Shown here one piece after another: positions 7,069 through 12,841 of a DNA stretch of 13,213 bases. The stretch's first letter is position 1. Each line of letters begins with the position of its first letter. A program made the position numbers and the translations under genes. Source of the DNA: JBOGFI01 sp050743365 (GTDB taxonomy: Bacteria > Actinomycetota > Acidimicrobiia > IMCC26256 > JACDBD01); assembly GCA_050743365.1 (NCBI GenBank), contig JBOGFI010000078.1:1-13213 (forward strand), in the 5' to 3' direction. The notes under the pieces were generated by a model. It was not told where the DNA came from, did no database searches, and saw nothing but the letters and a program-made list of their open reading frames with translations.

Positions 7069-7524
7069 TCAACCGGCGCGGGCCAGGGCCGCCTCCAACG
7101 CCGCGATCGACGCCGGGACCTCGCTTCGGCGCAGCTGGCGATGGCGGACCGGCCCCAGCAGCACCTTGCGCCAGAACGTGGCCGGGTGGAGGTCCCACTG
7201 GACGGTCACGTCCGAGCCGGTGCCGTTCCCCTCCACCTGCCAGCGCCACAACGCGTACGACGGGTTGCCGTCGTCGGTACCCGACCGGTACGTGAACACC
7301 CGCCGCTCGTGGTCGAGCTCCTCGAGCCGCGAGCGGCTGCGCCAGCTCTGTCCCATGGCCCGGAACTCGACCACCCACTCGGCGCCGGCCGCCAACTCCC
7401 CGGACGGCCGCTCGACGACCTCGGTCATGTTGGCGTTCCACTCCGGCAGCCGGTCGATGTCGGAGATCAGGTCGAACACCGCCGCCGCCGGCGCCTCGAC
7501 CGTTGCCTCGACACTGCTCTTCAT
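7069..7524 (-). CDS. SRPBCC-family (START-like) protein
   Basis: A 151-residue single-domain protein. It opens MKSSVEATVEAPAAAVFDLI, followed by SDIDRLPEWN, the usual signature of the polyketide cyclase/dehydrase and lipid-transport SRPBCC group ('i.APae.Vf..isD..r.peWn'), and ends with a long amphipathic helix (IAALEAALAR). The fold forms a deep hydrophobic pocket that binds small molecules; I see no catalytic residues that fix a reaction. GAGGGGG just upstream provides a Shine-Dalgarno for the ATG at 7524. It lies 25 bases after the proposed true stop of the selenocysteine methyltransferase and two bases before the MBL-rhodanese start, so it is inside the operon. It may bind a hydrophobic or methylated intermediate; that is speculation. 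Confidence 0.8.
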   Translation of the reverse strand: MKSSVEATVEAPAAAVFDLISDIDRLPEWNANMTEVVERPSGELAAGAEWVVEFRAMGQSWRSRSRLEELDHERRVFTYRSGTDDGNPSYALWRWQVEGNGTGSDVTVQWDLHPATFWRKVLLGPVRHRQLRRSEVPASIAALEAALARAG

Positions 7525-7549
7525 CTCGTGCCCCCTCGTCACTCGCTCG

Positions 7550-8329
7550 TCACTCGGGCTTGCGGGCGAGAAACGAGTACCCGAACACCTCGAAGGCGCG
7601 CGCCTTCTCCTCGCCCTCGGCGCCGCCGAACGTGTCCACCGGCTCGCCGATCCGGACACCCAGGAAGCCGACCTCCTCGAGCATCTGCTGCCAGCCTGCG
7701 CACGGCAGGCCACCGGCGATTCAGCCCGTCCACAGGTCGATGTCGCGCAGCGCCTCCGGGGGCACGGGTCGCCCGTTGGCGATGTCAGCGAACTGGAGAT
7801 GCCCACCGGGCCGCAAGACGCGCCGGATCTCGTCGAATGCAGATCGCTTGTCGGCACACAGGTTGATGACGCCGTTGGAGATCACCGCGTCCGCCCAGCC
7901 GTCGTCGATGGGCATCGACTCGAGCAGTCCCTCCCGGAACTCGACGTTGTCCAGGGCGAGCGCATCCGCGGTCTCCCGCGCCTTGTCCAGCATCTCCGGT
8001 GTCATGTCGATCCCGACCACCTGCCCGGCCGGACCGACGTGGGACGCGGCGACGAACGAGTCGAAGCCCGCGCCCGACCCGGCATCGACCACGCGCTCAC
8101 CCGGCTCGAGCCGCCGTAGCTCGAACGGGTTTCCCACACCGGCGAAGGACTCGACGGCGCGGTCCGGCAGGGCATCGACGACGGCAGCGTCGTAGCCGAG
8201 CCGCGCGGCCGCGACTCGACCAGTATGGAAGTGGTAGTTCGCATTGGGAGCGACCGCGACCTCTCGGTACTTCTCCTTGACCTCGGCCCGGAGCCTCTCC
8301 GAGTCGACGGGCACTGCACTCTGCGTCAT
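7550..8329 (-). CDS. ArsM-like SAM-dependent methyltransferase, predicted selenoprotein (Sec203 encoded by TGA)
   Basis: A class I SAM methyltransferase of the arsenite-methyltransferase-like family, 259 residues if the in-frame TGA at 7723-7721 is read as selenocysteine. Motifs: NYHFHTGR (31-38), FAGVGNPF (62-69), SAM motif I VVDAGSGAGFD (80-90), IDMTPEML (107-114), SNGVINLC (151-158), LRPGG (172-176), DIDLWTG (196-202), then U203-IAGGLPC. ArsM-like relatives have Cys at this point (a GC/GEC..GAL motif), equivalent to a third arsenic-binding thiol. After the TGA the frame gives 56 codons, 52 ending in G or C. It includes EEVGF..VRIGEPVDTFGGA, EEKARAFEV and GYSFLARKP, the expected family C-terminus, before a stop at 7552-7550. 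The ATG at 8329 overlaps the regulator's TGA by four bases. Reading the TGA as stop would give a truncated 202-residue protein. Substrate (As, Se, S or other soft acceptor) is unknown; canonical N-terminal ArsM cysteines are absent. Confidence 0.85.
7694..7710 (-). promoter_or_regulatory. Candidate bacterial SECIS hairpin for Sec insertion
   Basis: Counting from the base after the TGA, bases 11-16 (GCCUGC) pair perfectly with 22-27 (GCAGGC), closing a five-base loop CGUGC. The loop starts 16 bases after the codon and has G as its second base. This agrees with the bacterial SECIS pattern as I know it: a short stem-loop close after UGA, with a G among the first two loop bases. A lower GCC/GGC pairing (bases 4-6 with 29-31; 7690-7717 overall) could extend it. 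The element lies inside the coding sequence, as in bacteria. SelB binding is inferred. Confidence 0.65.
7721..7723 (-). other. In-frame TGA predicted to encode selenocysteine
   Basis: Codon 203 of the ArsM-like methyltransferase gene, between the conserved DIDLWTG and IAGG segments, where relatives have cysteine. It is followed directly by the SECIS-like hairpin and by 56 further coding codons. Confidence 0.78.
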
Positions 8330-9009
8330 GGGTGAGCCCCCTCTCCGTGCCCCACTGCGACCGAGAGGCCGGCGCGCTTCCACTCGGGAAAGCCGTCCTC
8401 GAGCCGATGCGCGTCGAAGCCGCGCTTGCGGAGGACGCGCACCGCTTCGTCCGCGTACACGCAGTAAGGGCCGCGGCAGTAGGCGACGATCGTGGCGTCG
8501 CCGGGCAGCGAGTCGAGGCGGCGGCGCAGCTCACGCACCGGGATGGATCGCGCGCCGGTGACGTGGCCCGACTCGAACTCAGAAGTCGGCCGCACATCGA
8601 CGACCGTCACGTCGCCACGCCGGAGTCGTCGCGCGAGCTCGTCGCGGCTCACCGGCTCGAGCCCGTTACGCTCACCGAGGTAGGCGTCGGCGAGGCGGGC
8701 CACCTCGGCCACGTGCTCCCCCGCTGCGGCGCGCACCGCCTCCCAGAGGCCGAAAACTCGTTCACCCGCCAGTGTGTAGATCACGCGCGTGCCGTCCCGG
8801 CGGGTGCTCAGCAGACCGGCCCGGGCCAGGATGCGCAGGTGGTGTGACGTGTTGGCGACGCTCTGCCCGATCTCGGCGGCGATCTCCTCGACCGACCGCT
8901 CGCCCTGGGCGAGCAGGTCGACGATCTCGGCCCGCCGCCCGCTCGAGAGCGCCTTCGTCACCGAGGCCAACGCCTCGAAGAGCGCGTCCTTGGCGGCGCG
9001 GTTACCCAT
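8326..9009 (-). CDS. ArsR/SmtB-family transcriptional regulator fused to a rhodanese domain
   Basis: A 227-residue fusion. Residues 1-100 are an ArsR winged helix: RRAEIVDLLAQGERSVEEIA, then the recognition helix region SVANTSHHLRILARAGLL (50-67) and the wing RRDGTRVIYTL. Residues about 118-220 form a rhodanese domain with DVRPTSEFESGHVTGARSIP and the active loop YCRGPYC (C178, C183). No CxC or other classical metal-ligand motif is visible in the DNA-binding domain, so sensing is likely through the rhodanese cysteine, for example as a persulfide. This is a recurring ArsR-rhodanese architecture. It is the first gene of the minus-strand operon and diverges from the DsrE-like genes; the shared palindromic promoter suggests it represses both. 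There is no clear Shine-Dalgarno; the ATG at 9009 is close to a predicted -10, so the mRNA may be leaderless. Confidence 0.9.
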   Translation of the reverse strand: MGNRAAKDALFEALASVTKALSSGRRAEIVDLLAQGERSVEEIAAEIGQSVANTSHHLRILARAGLLSTRRDGTRVIYTLAGERVFGLWEAVRAAAGEHVAEVARLADAYLGERNGLEPVSRDELARRLRRGDVTVVDVRPTSEFESGHVTGARSIPVRELRRRLDSLPGDATIVAYCRGPYCVYADEAVRVLRKRGFDAHRLEDGFPEWKRAGLSVAVGHGEGAHP

Positions 9010-9017
9010 GGCTCGGG

Positions 9018-9046
9018 ACGGTACGGGAGCTTCGGGCCTTTGTCAA
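9018..9046 (-). promoter_or_regulatory. Predicted promoter of the ArsR-rhodanese operon
   Basis: On the minus strand TTGACA (9046-9041) is a perfect -35, followed after 17 bases by TACCGT (9023-9018) as a -10. Transcription would start within a base or two of the ATG at 9009, consistent with the missing Shine-Dalgarno. Confidence 0.55.
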
Positions 9047-9068
9047 GAGTTCAAATGAATACTTGACA
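9041..9068. promoter_or_regulatory. Symmetric operator with mirrored -35 elements, probable ArsR-type binding site
   Basis: TGTCAAG (9041-9047) and CTTGACA (9062-9068) are perfect inverted repeats, each containing a TTGACA -35 pointing outwards. Between them lies TTCA-AA-TGAA (9050-9059), an AT-rich dyad of the kind bound by ArsR/SmtB dimers. It is much more AT-rich than its surroundings. A repressor bound here would cover the -35 boxes of both divergent operons. Confidence 0.6.
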
Positions 9069-9092
9069 GTGGGGTCGCGATGCCGTCATCAT
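9063..9092 (+). promoter_or_regulatory. Predicted promoter of the DsrE-like operon
   Basis: TTGACA at 9063-9068 is a perfect -35; CATCAT at 9087-9092 is a fair -10 at 18-base spacing. The transcript would have a leader of roughly 90 bases before the first ATG at 9191. That leader has a small GGAG/CTCC hairpin near 9111-9124 and no riboswitch I recognise. Confidence 0.45.
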
Positions 9093-9190
9093 CGTCAGCA
9101 ACGGGTTGAACGGAGTCGCCGCTCCTGCAATCGTGGGCCTCGCCCGCCAAATCCAAACTCGATGGTCTCGCCGCCTCTGGAGGTCGCACC

Positions 9191-9520
9191 ATGGCCAAGT
9201 ACCTCCTGATCGAGTCGAGGGACCCCTTCGACTCGGCTGACGTGCAGAATCTCTACGAGCTCGCCGACGGCCTCGCCGGGCACGCCGACGAGCTGACCGT
9301 GTACCTCGTCCAGAACGGGGTGCTCCCGACCCGGCGGAGCTCGACCGCAGCCCCACAGCTGGCGGCGCTGGCGCGGAAGGCGAACGTCCTGGCCGACGAC
9401 TTCTCGCTGCGCGAACGGGGCATCCCCGAGGCCGACCTGGCCGCGGGCGTACAGGCGGCGGGGATCGACGACCTCGTCGAGCTCGTCGCCGAGAACGGCC
9501 GCAAGGTCCTGTGGCACTAG
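9191..9520 (+). CDS. DsrE/DsrH-like small protein, cysteine-free
   Basis: A 109-residue protein with the short alpha/beta pattern of the DsrE/DsrF/DsrH (TusBCD) superfamily: MAKYLLIESRDPFDSADVQN, then a helix, DELTVYLVQNGVLPTRR, ALARKANVLADDFSLRERGI, and a C-terminal KVLWH resembling the end of DsrH/TusB proteins. DsrE-type sulfur carriers normally place a Cys just before the '.RGI' segment; here the equivalent stretch is LADDFSLRERGI with no Cys, and the whole protein lacks cysteine, so it is unlikely to carry sulfur itself. GGAGG at 9179-9183 is seven bases before the ATG. The next two genes encode related proteins, suggesting a hetero-oligomer like DsrEFH in which this is a structural subunit. 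Confidence 0.75.
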   Translation: MAKYLLIESRDPFDSADVQNLYELADGLAGHADELTVYLVQNGVLPTRRSSTAAPQLAALARKANVLADDFSLRERGIPEADLAAGVQAAGIDDLVELVAENGRKVLWH

Positions 9521-9530
9521 GAGGGTGACG

Positions 9531-9929
9531 ATGGCGAAGACGATCACGATCGCGTTGATGGACCCGCCGTACGAGACCGAGACCACGACCACCGCCTTTC
9601 GCGTCATCGACGCCGCACTGCGGAAGGGCCACAAGATCAACGTGTTCGCCTACGAGGGAGCCGTGAACCTGACCATGGCAGAGCAGGCGCCGCACCCCGA
9701 CCCGGTGAAGGGGACCTCGGTCGAGGAACAGGACCACCCGACGACCAAGGACTGGGTGGCGGCGCTGTTCAAGGCGGCGGGTGATCGCCTCGAGTGGGTG
9801 AACTGCGGGCTGTGCGTCGACGAGCGCGGCGCCGGCAACTGGATCGAGGGGCCGCGTCGCGGCAGCCCCAAGGACTTCGTCGACTGGGTGGAGGCGTCGG
9901 ATCAGACGCTGGTGATCCCCACGAAGTAG
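9531..9929 (+). CDS. DsrE-like sulfur-relay protein with cysteine pair
   Basis: A 132-residue DsrE-superfamily protein. The N-terminus MAKTITIALMDPPYETE starts the fold, and FRVIDAALRKGHKINVFAYEGAV forms the first helix and strand. VNCGLCVDERG (C92, C95) matches the position of the active cysteine in DsrE/TusD ('C..a...RG'). It is the only protein of the three with cysteines, so it is the probable persulfide carrier. GGAGGG overlapping the preceding TAG stop (9520-9525) serves the ATG at 9531; an upstream in-frame GTG at 9525 overlaps that ribosome-binding site and is less likely. Partners are its two neighbours, and possibly the MBL-rhodanese protein of the divergent operon as sulfur donor or acceptor. 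The partner idea is inferred. Confidence 0.8.
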   Translation: MAKTITIALMDPPYETETTTTAFRVIDAALRKGHKINVFAYEGAVNLTMAEQAPHPDPVKGTSVEEQDHPTTKDWVAALFKAAGDRLEWVNCGLCVDERGAGNWIEGPRRGSPKDFVDWVEASDQTLVIPTK

Positions 9930-9954
9930 GGATGAGCCGAAGGGAGAGGTCGCG

Positions 9955-10341
9955 ATGGGCAAGAAGGTGCTCGGCATCGTCGAGACCGGTTACCGGGCCA
10001 CCGTCGAGGAGCAGGACGACACGATCCTGTGGCTGAGCAGCATGTTCAAGGGGGCGGGCCTCGACCTCACCGTTCTCCTGCGCGCCAACGCCGTGAACTA
10101 CGCCGTACGGGGTCAGGACGCCTCGGGCCTGCGGTTCGGCGACCTCGAGGTGACCAACCCACCCAGGCTCGACGACGACGTCGAGGCGCTGCTCGAGAAG
10201 GGGGTTGCGGTCTACTACCTCGCCGAGGACGTCGGCGAGCGTGGGATCTCCGAGGGCGACCTGGTCGACGGTGTGAAGCCTGTCGCCCAGCGCGATCTGC
10301 CCGGCCTGCTCGACCAGTTCGACCAGGTCTGGCACTGGTGA
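9955..10341 (+). CDS. DsrE/DsrF-like protein, cysteine-free
   Basis: A 128-residue DsrE/F superfamily protein: MGKKVLGIVETGYRATVEEQ, then ILWLSSMFKGAGLDLTVLLRANAVNYAV, a strand VAVYYLAEDVGERGI where sulfur-carrier members have their Cys, and an aromatic end VWHW. It contains no cysteine. The 'ERGI..GDLVDGVKP' stretch parallels 'ERGIPEADLAAGVQA' in the first gene of the trio, so the two probably arose by duplication. AGGGAGAGG at 9941-9949 precedes the ATG. It likely completes a three-subunit ring with the cysteine-bearing middle protein. The stop is 16 bases from the convergent methyltransferase end; no strong terminator is visible between them. Confidence 0.75.
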   Translation: MGKKVLGIVETGYRATVEEQDDTILWLSSMFKGAGLDLTVLLRANAVNYAVRGQDASGLRFGDLEVTNPPRLDDDVEALLEKGVAVYYLAEDVGERGISEGDLVDGVKPVAQRDLPGLLDQFDQVWHW

Positions 10342-10357
10342 CGACCGCCGGGCCGCT

Positions 10358-11236
10358 CTACGGGCGACGCGCCCGGGCGAGCCACACCGCGCTCCCGAGC
10401 TCGACTCCGCGAGGCGTGACGTAGGGGCCGAGCGCCTCGCGTACCGCGTCCAGGGCGCCCGCCGCCGCCGCGGGGTCGGCGTCGGCGAGGAGTGCCTGCC
10501 CGATGCCGCTCTCCCGCATGAACGTGACCGCTTCGTCGAGGGTCCCGCCCCCGCCGATCACGAGCGCCGAGTCGACCGCTTCGAGCTGGACGTCCTCGAA
10601 CCCCGCTCCGGCCAGGATCCCGGCCACCCGGTCCCGGTCGGCGAACGCGAACATCCCCGGAGCTCCGGGAGGCCCGAGGTCCGGAAGCGGTACGTGCGCG
10701 GCCGCGGCCATGCCGGGGACGAGCATCCACTCGTTGTCATCGAGCTCCCGCCAGCACACGAAGGCGCACCGCGCGCCGGGCCGAAGCGCACGGGCCACGT
10801 TGGCGAAGGCAACACCTGGGTCCTCGAAGAACATCGCGCCGAACCGGCTGAGCGCGGCGTCGAAGGCGCCATCCGGGAGCGGGTGAACCTGAACGTCGCC
10901 CTGCTCGAATCGCGCATTGCCGACACCCTGCTCCCGGGCGCGTTCTCGGGCCCGAGCCAGCATCGGGTGGGAGAGATCCACTCCCAGGGCCGTGCCCGCG
11001 GACGCGGCCCGGGCCGCACCCAGGGTCGTGTCGCCGCACCCACAACCGATATCGAGGACGTCGTCGCCGCGGTCGAGGGCCGCGGCCTCGAGCACGAGCG
11101 CACCAAAGGGCGCCAGCATGGCGCCGTACCGCTCCTCCTGGTCGACCCAGTGGAACGCCTCGTCGGCATTCCAGTGCTCGGCCTGCTCGGCGTTCCCCGG
11201 CGCGACTCGGAGGTGCCCTTCCGCCTGCCCCGCCAC
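10358..11236 (-). CDS. Class I SAM-dependent methyltransferase
   Basis: A 292-residue methyltransferase. SAM motif I is VLDIGCGCGDTT (60-71), followed by GVDLSHPMLARAR (85-97), the acidic GDVQVHPLPDG, motif IV-like DAALSRFGAMFF (126-137), and LRPGARCAFVCW. This is the Methyltransf_11/25 (UbiE-like) class; the C-terminal half (about 170-292) is a less conserved cap that determines substrate. I cannot name the acceptor. The GTG at 11236 is eight bases after the ilvC stop, with GGAG overlapping that stop, so it is the distal gene of the ilv operon by spacing. No functional link to branched-chain amino acids is evident. It is not closely similar to the ArsM-like methyltransferase elsewhere in the window. 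Confidence 0.82.
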   Translation of the reverse strand: MAGQAEGHLRVAPGNAEQAEHWNADEAFHWVDQEERYGAMLAPFGALVLEAAALDRGDDVLDIGCGCGDTTLGAARAASAGTALGVDLSHPMLARARERAREQGVGNARFEQGDVQVHPLPDGAFDAALSRFGAMFFEDPGVAFANVARALRPGARCAFVCWRELDDNEWMLVPGMAAAAHVPLPDLGPPGAPGMFAFADRDRVAGILAGAGFEDVQLEAVDSALVIGGGGTLDEAVTFMRESGIGQALLADADPAAAAGALDAVREALGPYVTPRGVELGSAVWLARARRP

Positions 11237-11244
11237 GGCTGCTC

Positions 11245-12273
11245 CTAGCCCCCGGAGACGTCCCGGGGACGGGCCTTGCCCGCGCCGATCCACGGCATCA
11301 TCGACCGCAGCCGCTCCCCCACCTCCTCGATGGGGTGCTCGGCGGTCTCGCGCCGCAGCGCGTTGAAGACCGGGCGGCCGGCCGTGTTCTCGAGGATCCA
11401 CTCCTTCGCGAAACGGCCGGTCTGGATCTCGTCGAGGATCCTCTTCATCTCGGTCCGGGTCTCGTCGGTGATGATGCGCGGTCCGCGGGTCATGTCGCCG
11501 TACTCGGCGGTGTCGGAGATCGAGTAGCGCATGTTGGCGATCCCGCCCTCGTAGATGAGGTCGACGATCAGCTTCACCTCGTGCAGCGTCTCGAAGTACG
11601 CCGACTCGGGCTGGTAGCCGGCGGCGACGAGCGTCTCGTAGCTCGCCTTGATGAGCTCGACCAGCCCGCCGCACAGGACCACCTGCTCGCCGAACAAGTC
11701 GGTCTCGGTCTCCTCCTCGAACGTGGTGTCGAGCACCCCGGCTCGGGTCGCGCCGAGCGCCCTGGCATACGCGAGCGCCGTCTCCCTGGCCTTGCCGGTC
11801 TCGTCGGCGCCCACCGCCACCAGCGACGGCACCCCCCCGCCCTCCTCGAACGTGCGCCGCAGCAGGTGGCCCGGCCCCTTCGGGGCGATCATCCACACGT
11901 CGACGCCCTTGGGCGGACGGATTTGGCCGAAGTGGATGTTGAACCCGTGCGCGAAGGCGAGCGAGTCGCGATCCTCGAGGTTGGGCTCGATGTCCTGCTT
12001 GTAGACGCGGGCCTGCTCGGTGTCGGGAAGGAGCACCATGATCACGTCGGCCTCCTTGCACGCCTCCGCGATCGTCAGCACCCGCAGCCCCGCGCCCTCG
12101 GCCTTGGCCCACGACGACGAGCCTTTGCGCAGGCCGACCCGCACGTCGACGCCGGAGTCTTTCAGGTTGAGGGCGTGGGCGTGGCCCTGCGACCCGTAGC
12201 CGAGGATCGCCACCTTCCGCCCCGCGATGAGGGCGAGATCGGCGTCGGCGTCGTAGTAGATCGTGGCCGGCAT
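11245..12273 (-). CDS. ilvC: Ketol-acid reductoisomerase (NADP+), class I
   Basis: A 342-residue class I KARI, the usual short bacterial form. The NADPH site GYGSQGHAHAL is at 25-35, with R49, S52 and S54 in LRKGSSSW for the 2'-phosphate. H109 lies in AFAHGF. Metal and substrate ligands are D192 and E196 (TDLFGEQ), E228 and E232 (FETLHE) and S253 (RYSISDTAEYGD). It converts 2-acetolactate or 2-aceto-2-hydroxybutyrate to the dihydroxy acids of valine, leucine and isoleucine synthesis, using Mg2+ and NADPH in the cytoplasm. GAGGGGAG precedes the ATG at 12273. It lies 32 bases after ilvN in an ilvBNC operon. Confidence 0.98.
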   Translation of the reverse strand: MPATIYYDADADLALIAGRKVAILGYGSQGHAHALNLKDSGVDVRVGLRKGSSSWAKAEGAGLRVLTIAEACKEADVIMVLLPDTEQARVYKQDIEPNLEDRDSLAFAHGFNIHFGQIRPPKGVDVWMIAPKGPGHLLRRTFEEGGGVPSLVAVGADETGKARETALAYARALGATRAGVLDTTFEEETETDLFGEQVVLCGGLVELIKASYETLVAAGYQPESAYFETLHEVKLIVDLIYEGGIANMRYSISDTAEYGDMTRGPRIITDETRTEMKRILDEIQTGRFAKEWILENTAGRPVFNALRRETAEHPIEEVGERLRSMMPWIGAGKARPRDVSGG

Positions 12274-12305
12274 CGGCGACTCCCCTCTCTTGCGCGGGAT
12301 TGACT

Positions 12306-12839
12306 CTACGCGCCGCGGTCCTTCACCGCCCTGAGCTTGGCGGGTCGGCGGGGCAGCTTGGGCAGCGCGATGCGGCCGGTGCGCTGGAGCTCGGCGATGG
12401 CGTACGGCCGAACGAGGTCGGTGAAGGCGTCGAGCTTGTCGGGCGTGCCCGCAACCAGGAGCGTGATCGCCTCGTAGCCGACGTCGAGGATCTTCGCCTC
12501 GAAGATCGACGCCAGCTCCGTGATCTGCGAGCGCAGCTCCGCCGTTGCCTTCACGGTCACGAGCATCAGCTCGCGCTCCACGGCATCGTCGCCGGCCAGC
12601 TCGGTGATCTTGATCACCGGGATCAGCTTGTTGAGCTGCTTCGTGACCTGCTCGAGCGGCGCCGACTCGGCGTCGACCACAATCGTCATGCGGCTGAACC
12701 GCTCGTCCTCGGTCGGGCTGACCGCCAGCGAGAAGATGTTGTAGCCGCGCCGCGAGAACAGCCCGGCGACGCGCGAGAGCACGCCGAACTTGTTCTCGAC
12801 CAACACGCTCAGGATGTGGTGCTGCGCGCCGTTGGCCAC
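12306..12839 (-). CDS. ilvN: Acetolactate synthase small (regulatory) subunit
   Basis: About 177 residues, typical length. The N-terminal ACT domain (about 8-80) reads HILSVLVENKFGVLSRVAGL, then FSRRGYNIFSLAVSPTED, with the conserved N16-K-x-G and N34 around the valine-binding site. The C-terminal ALS_ss_C domain includes VERELMLVTVKA and VRPYAIAELQRTGRIAL. It activates IlvB and confers valine feedback inhibition. Two GTG starts are possible: 12845 forms a GTGA overlap with the ilvB stop but sits only three bases from GGGAGG (12849-12854), while 12839 has a nine-base spacing and is preferred. The choice changes only two residues. Common variants are NKPGVL and NIESLAVGPTE, so F18, F36 and S41 are mild departures. 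Confidence 0.96.
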   Translation of the reverse strand: MANGAQHHILSVLVENKFGVLSRVAGLFSRRGYNIFSLAVSPTEDERFSRMTIVVDAESAPLEQVTKQLNKLIPVIKITELAGDDAVERELMLVTVKATAELRSQITELASIFEAKILDVGYEAITLLVAGTPDKLDAFTDLVRPYAIAELQRTGRIALPKLPRRPAKLRAVKDRGA

Positions 12840-12841
12840 GA

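Noticed and set aside
7550..7723. Methyltransferase as a pseudogene with a nonsense mutation
   Set aside because: The frame after the TGA has no other disruption, keeps codon bias and family residues, and the TGA sits at the Cys position followed by a SECIS-like hairpin. Not fully excluded without the genome's sel genes.
7539..7733. Small 64-codon minus-strand frame in the apparent gap after the truncated methyltransferase
   Set aside because: It is in a different frame from the methyltransferase continuation and is Arg/Gly-rich with no homology; the gap is better explained by readthrough of the TGA as Sec.
5822..8119. Plus-strand open frame of 765 codons across the MBL, SRPBCC and methyltransferase genes
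   Set aside because: It is antisense to well-recognised domains, its translation is Arg/Gly/Ala/Asp-rich without any family motif, and long antisense frames are expected in very GC-rich DNA.
9191..10341. Genuine dsrEFH of a dissimilatory sulfur-oxidising system
   Set aside because: No dsrAB, dsrC or other dsr genes nearby and two of the three subunits lack cysteines; only superfamily membership is supported.
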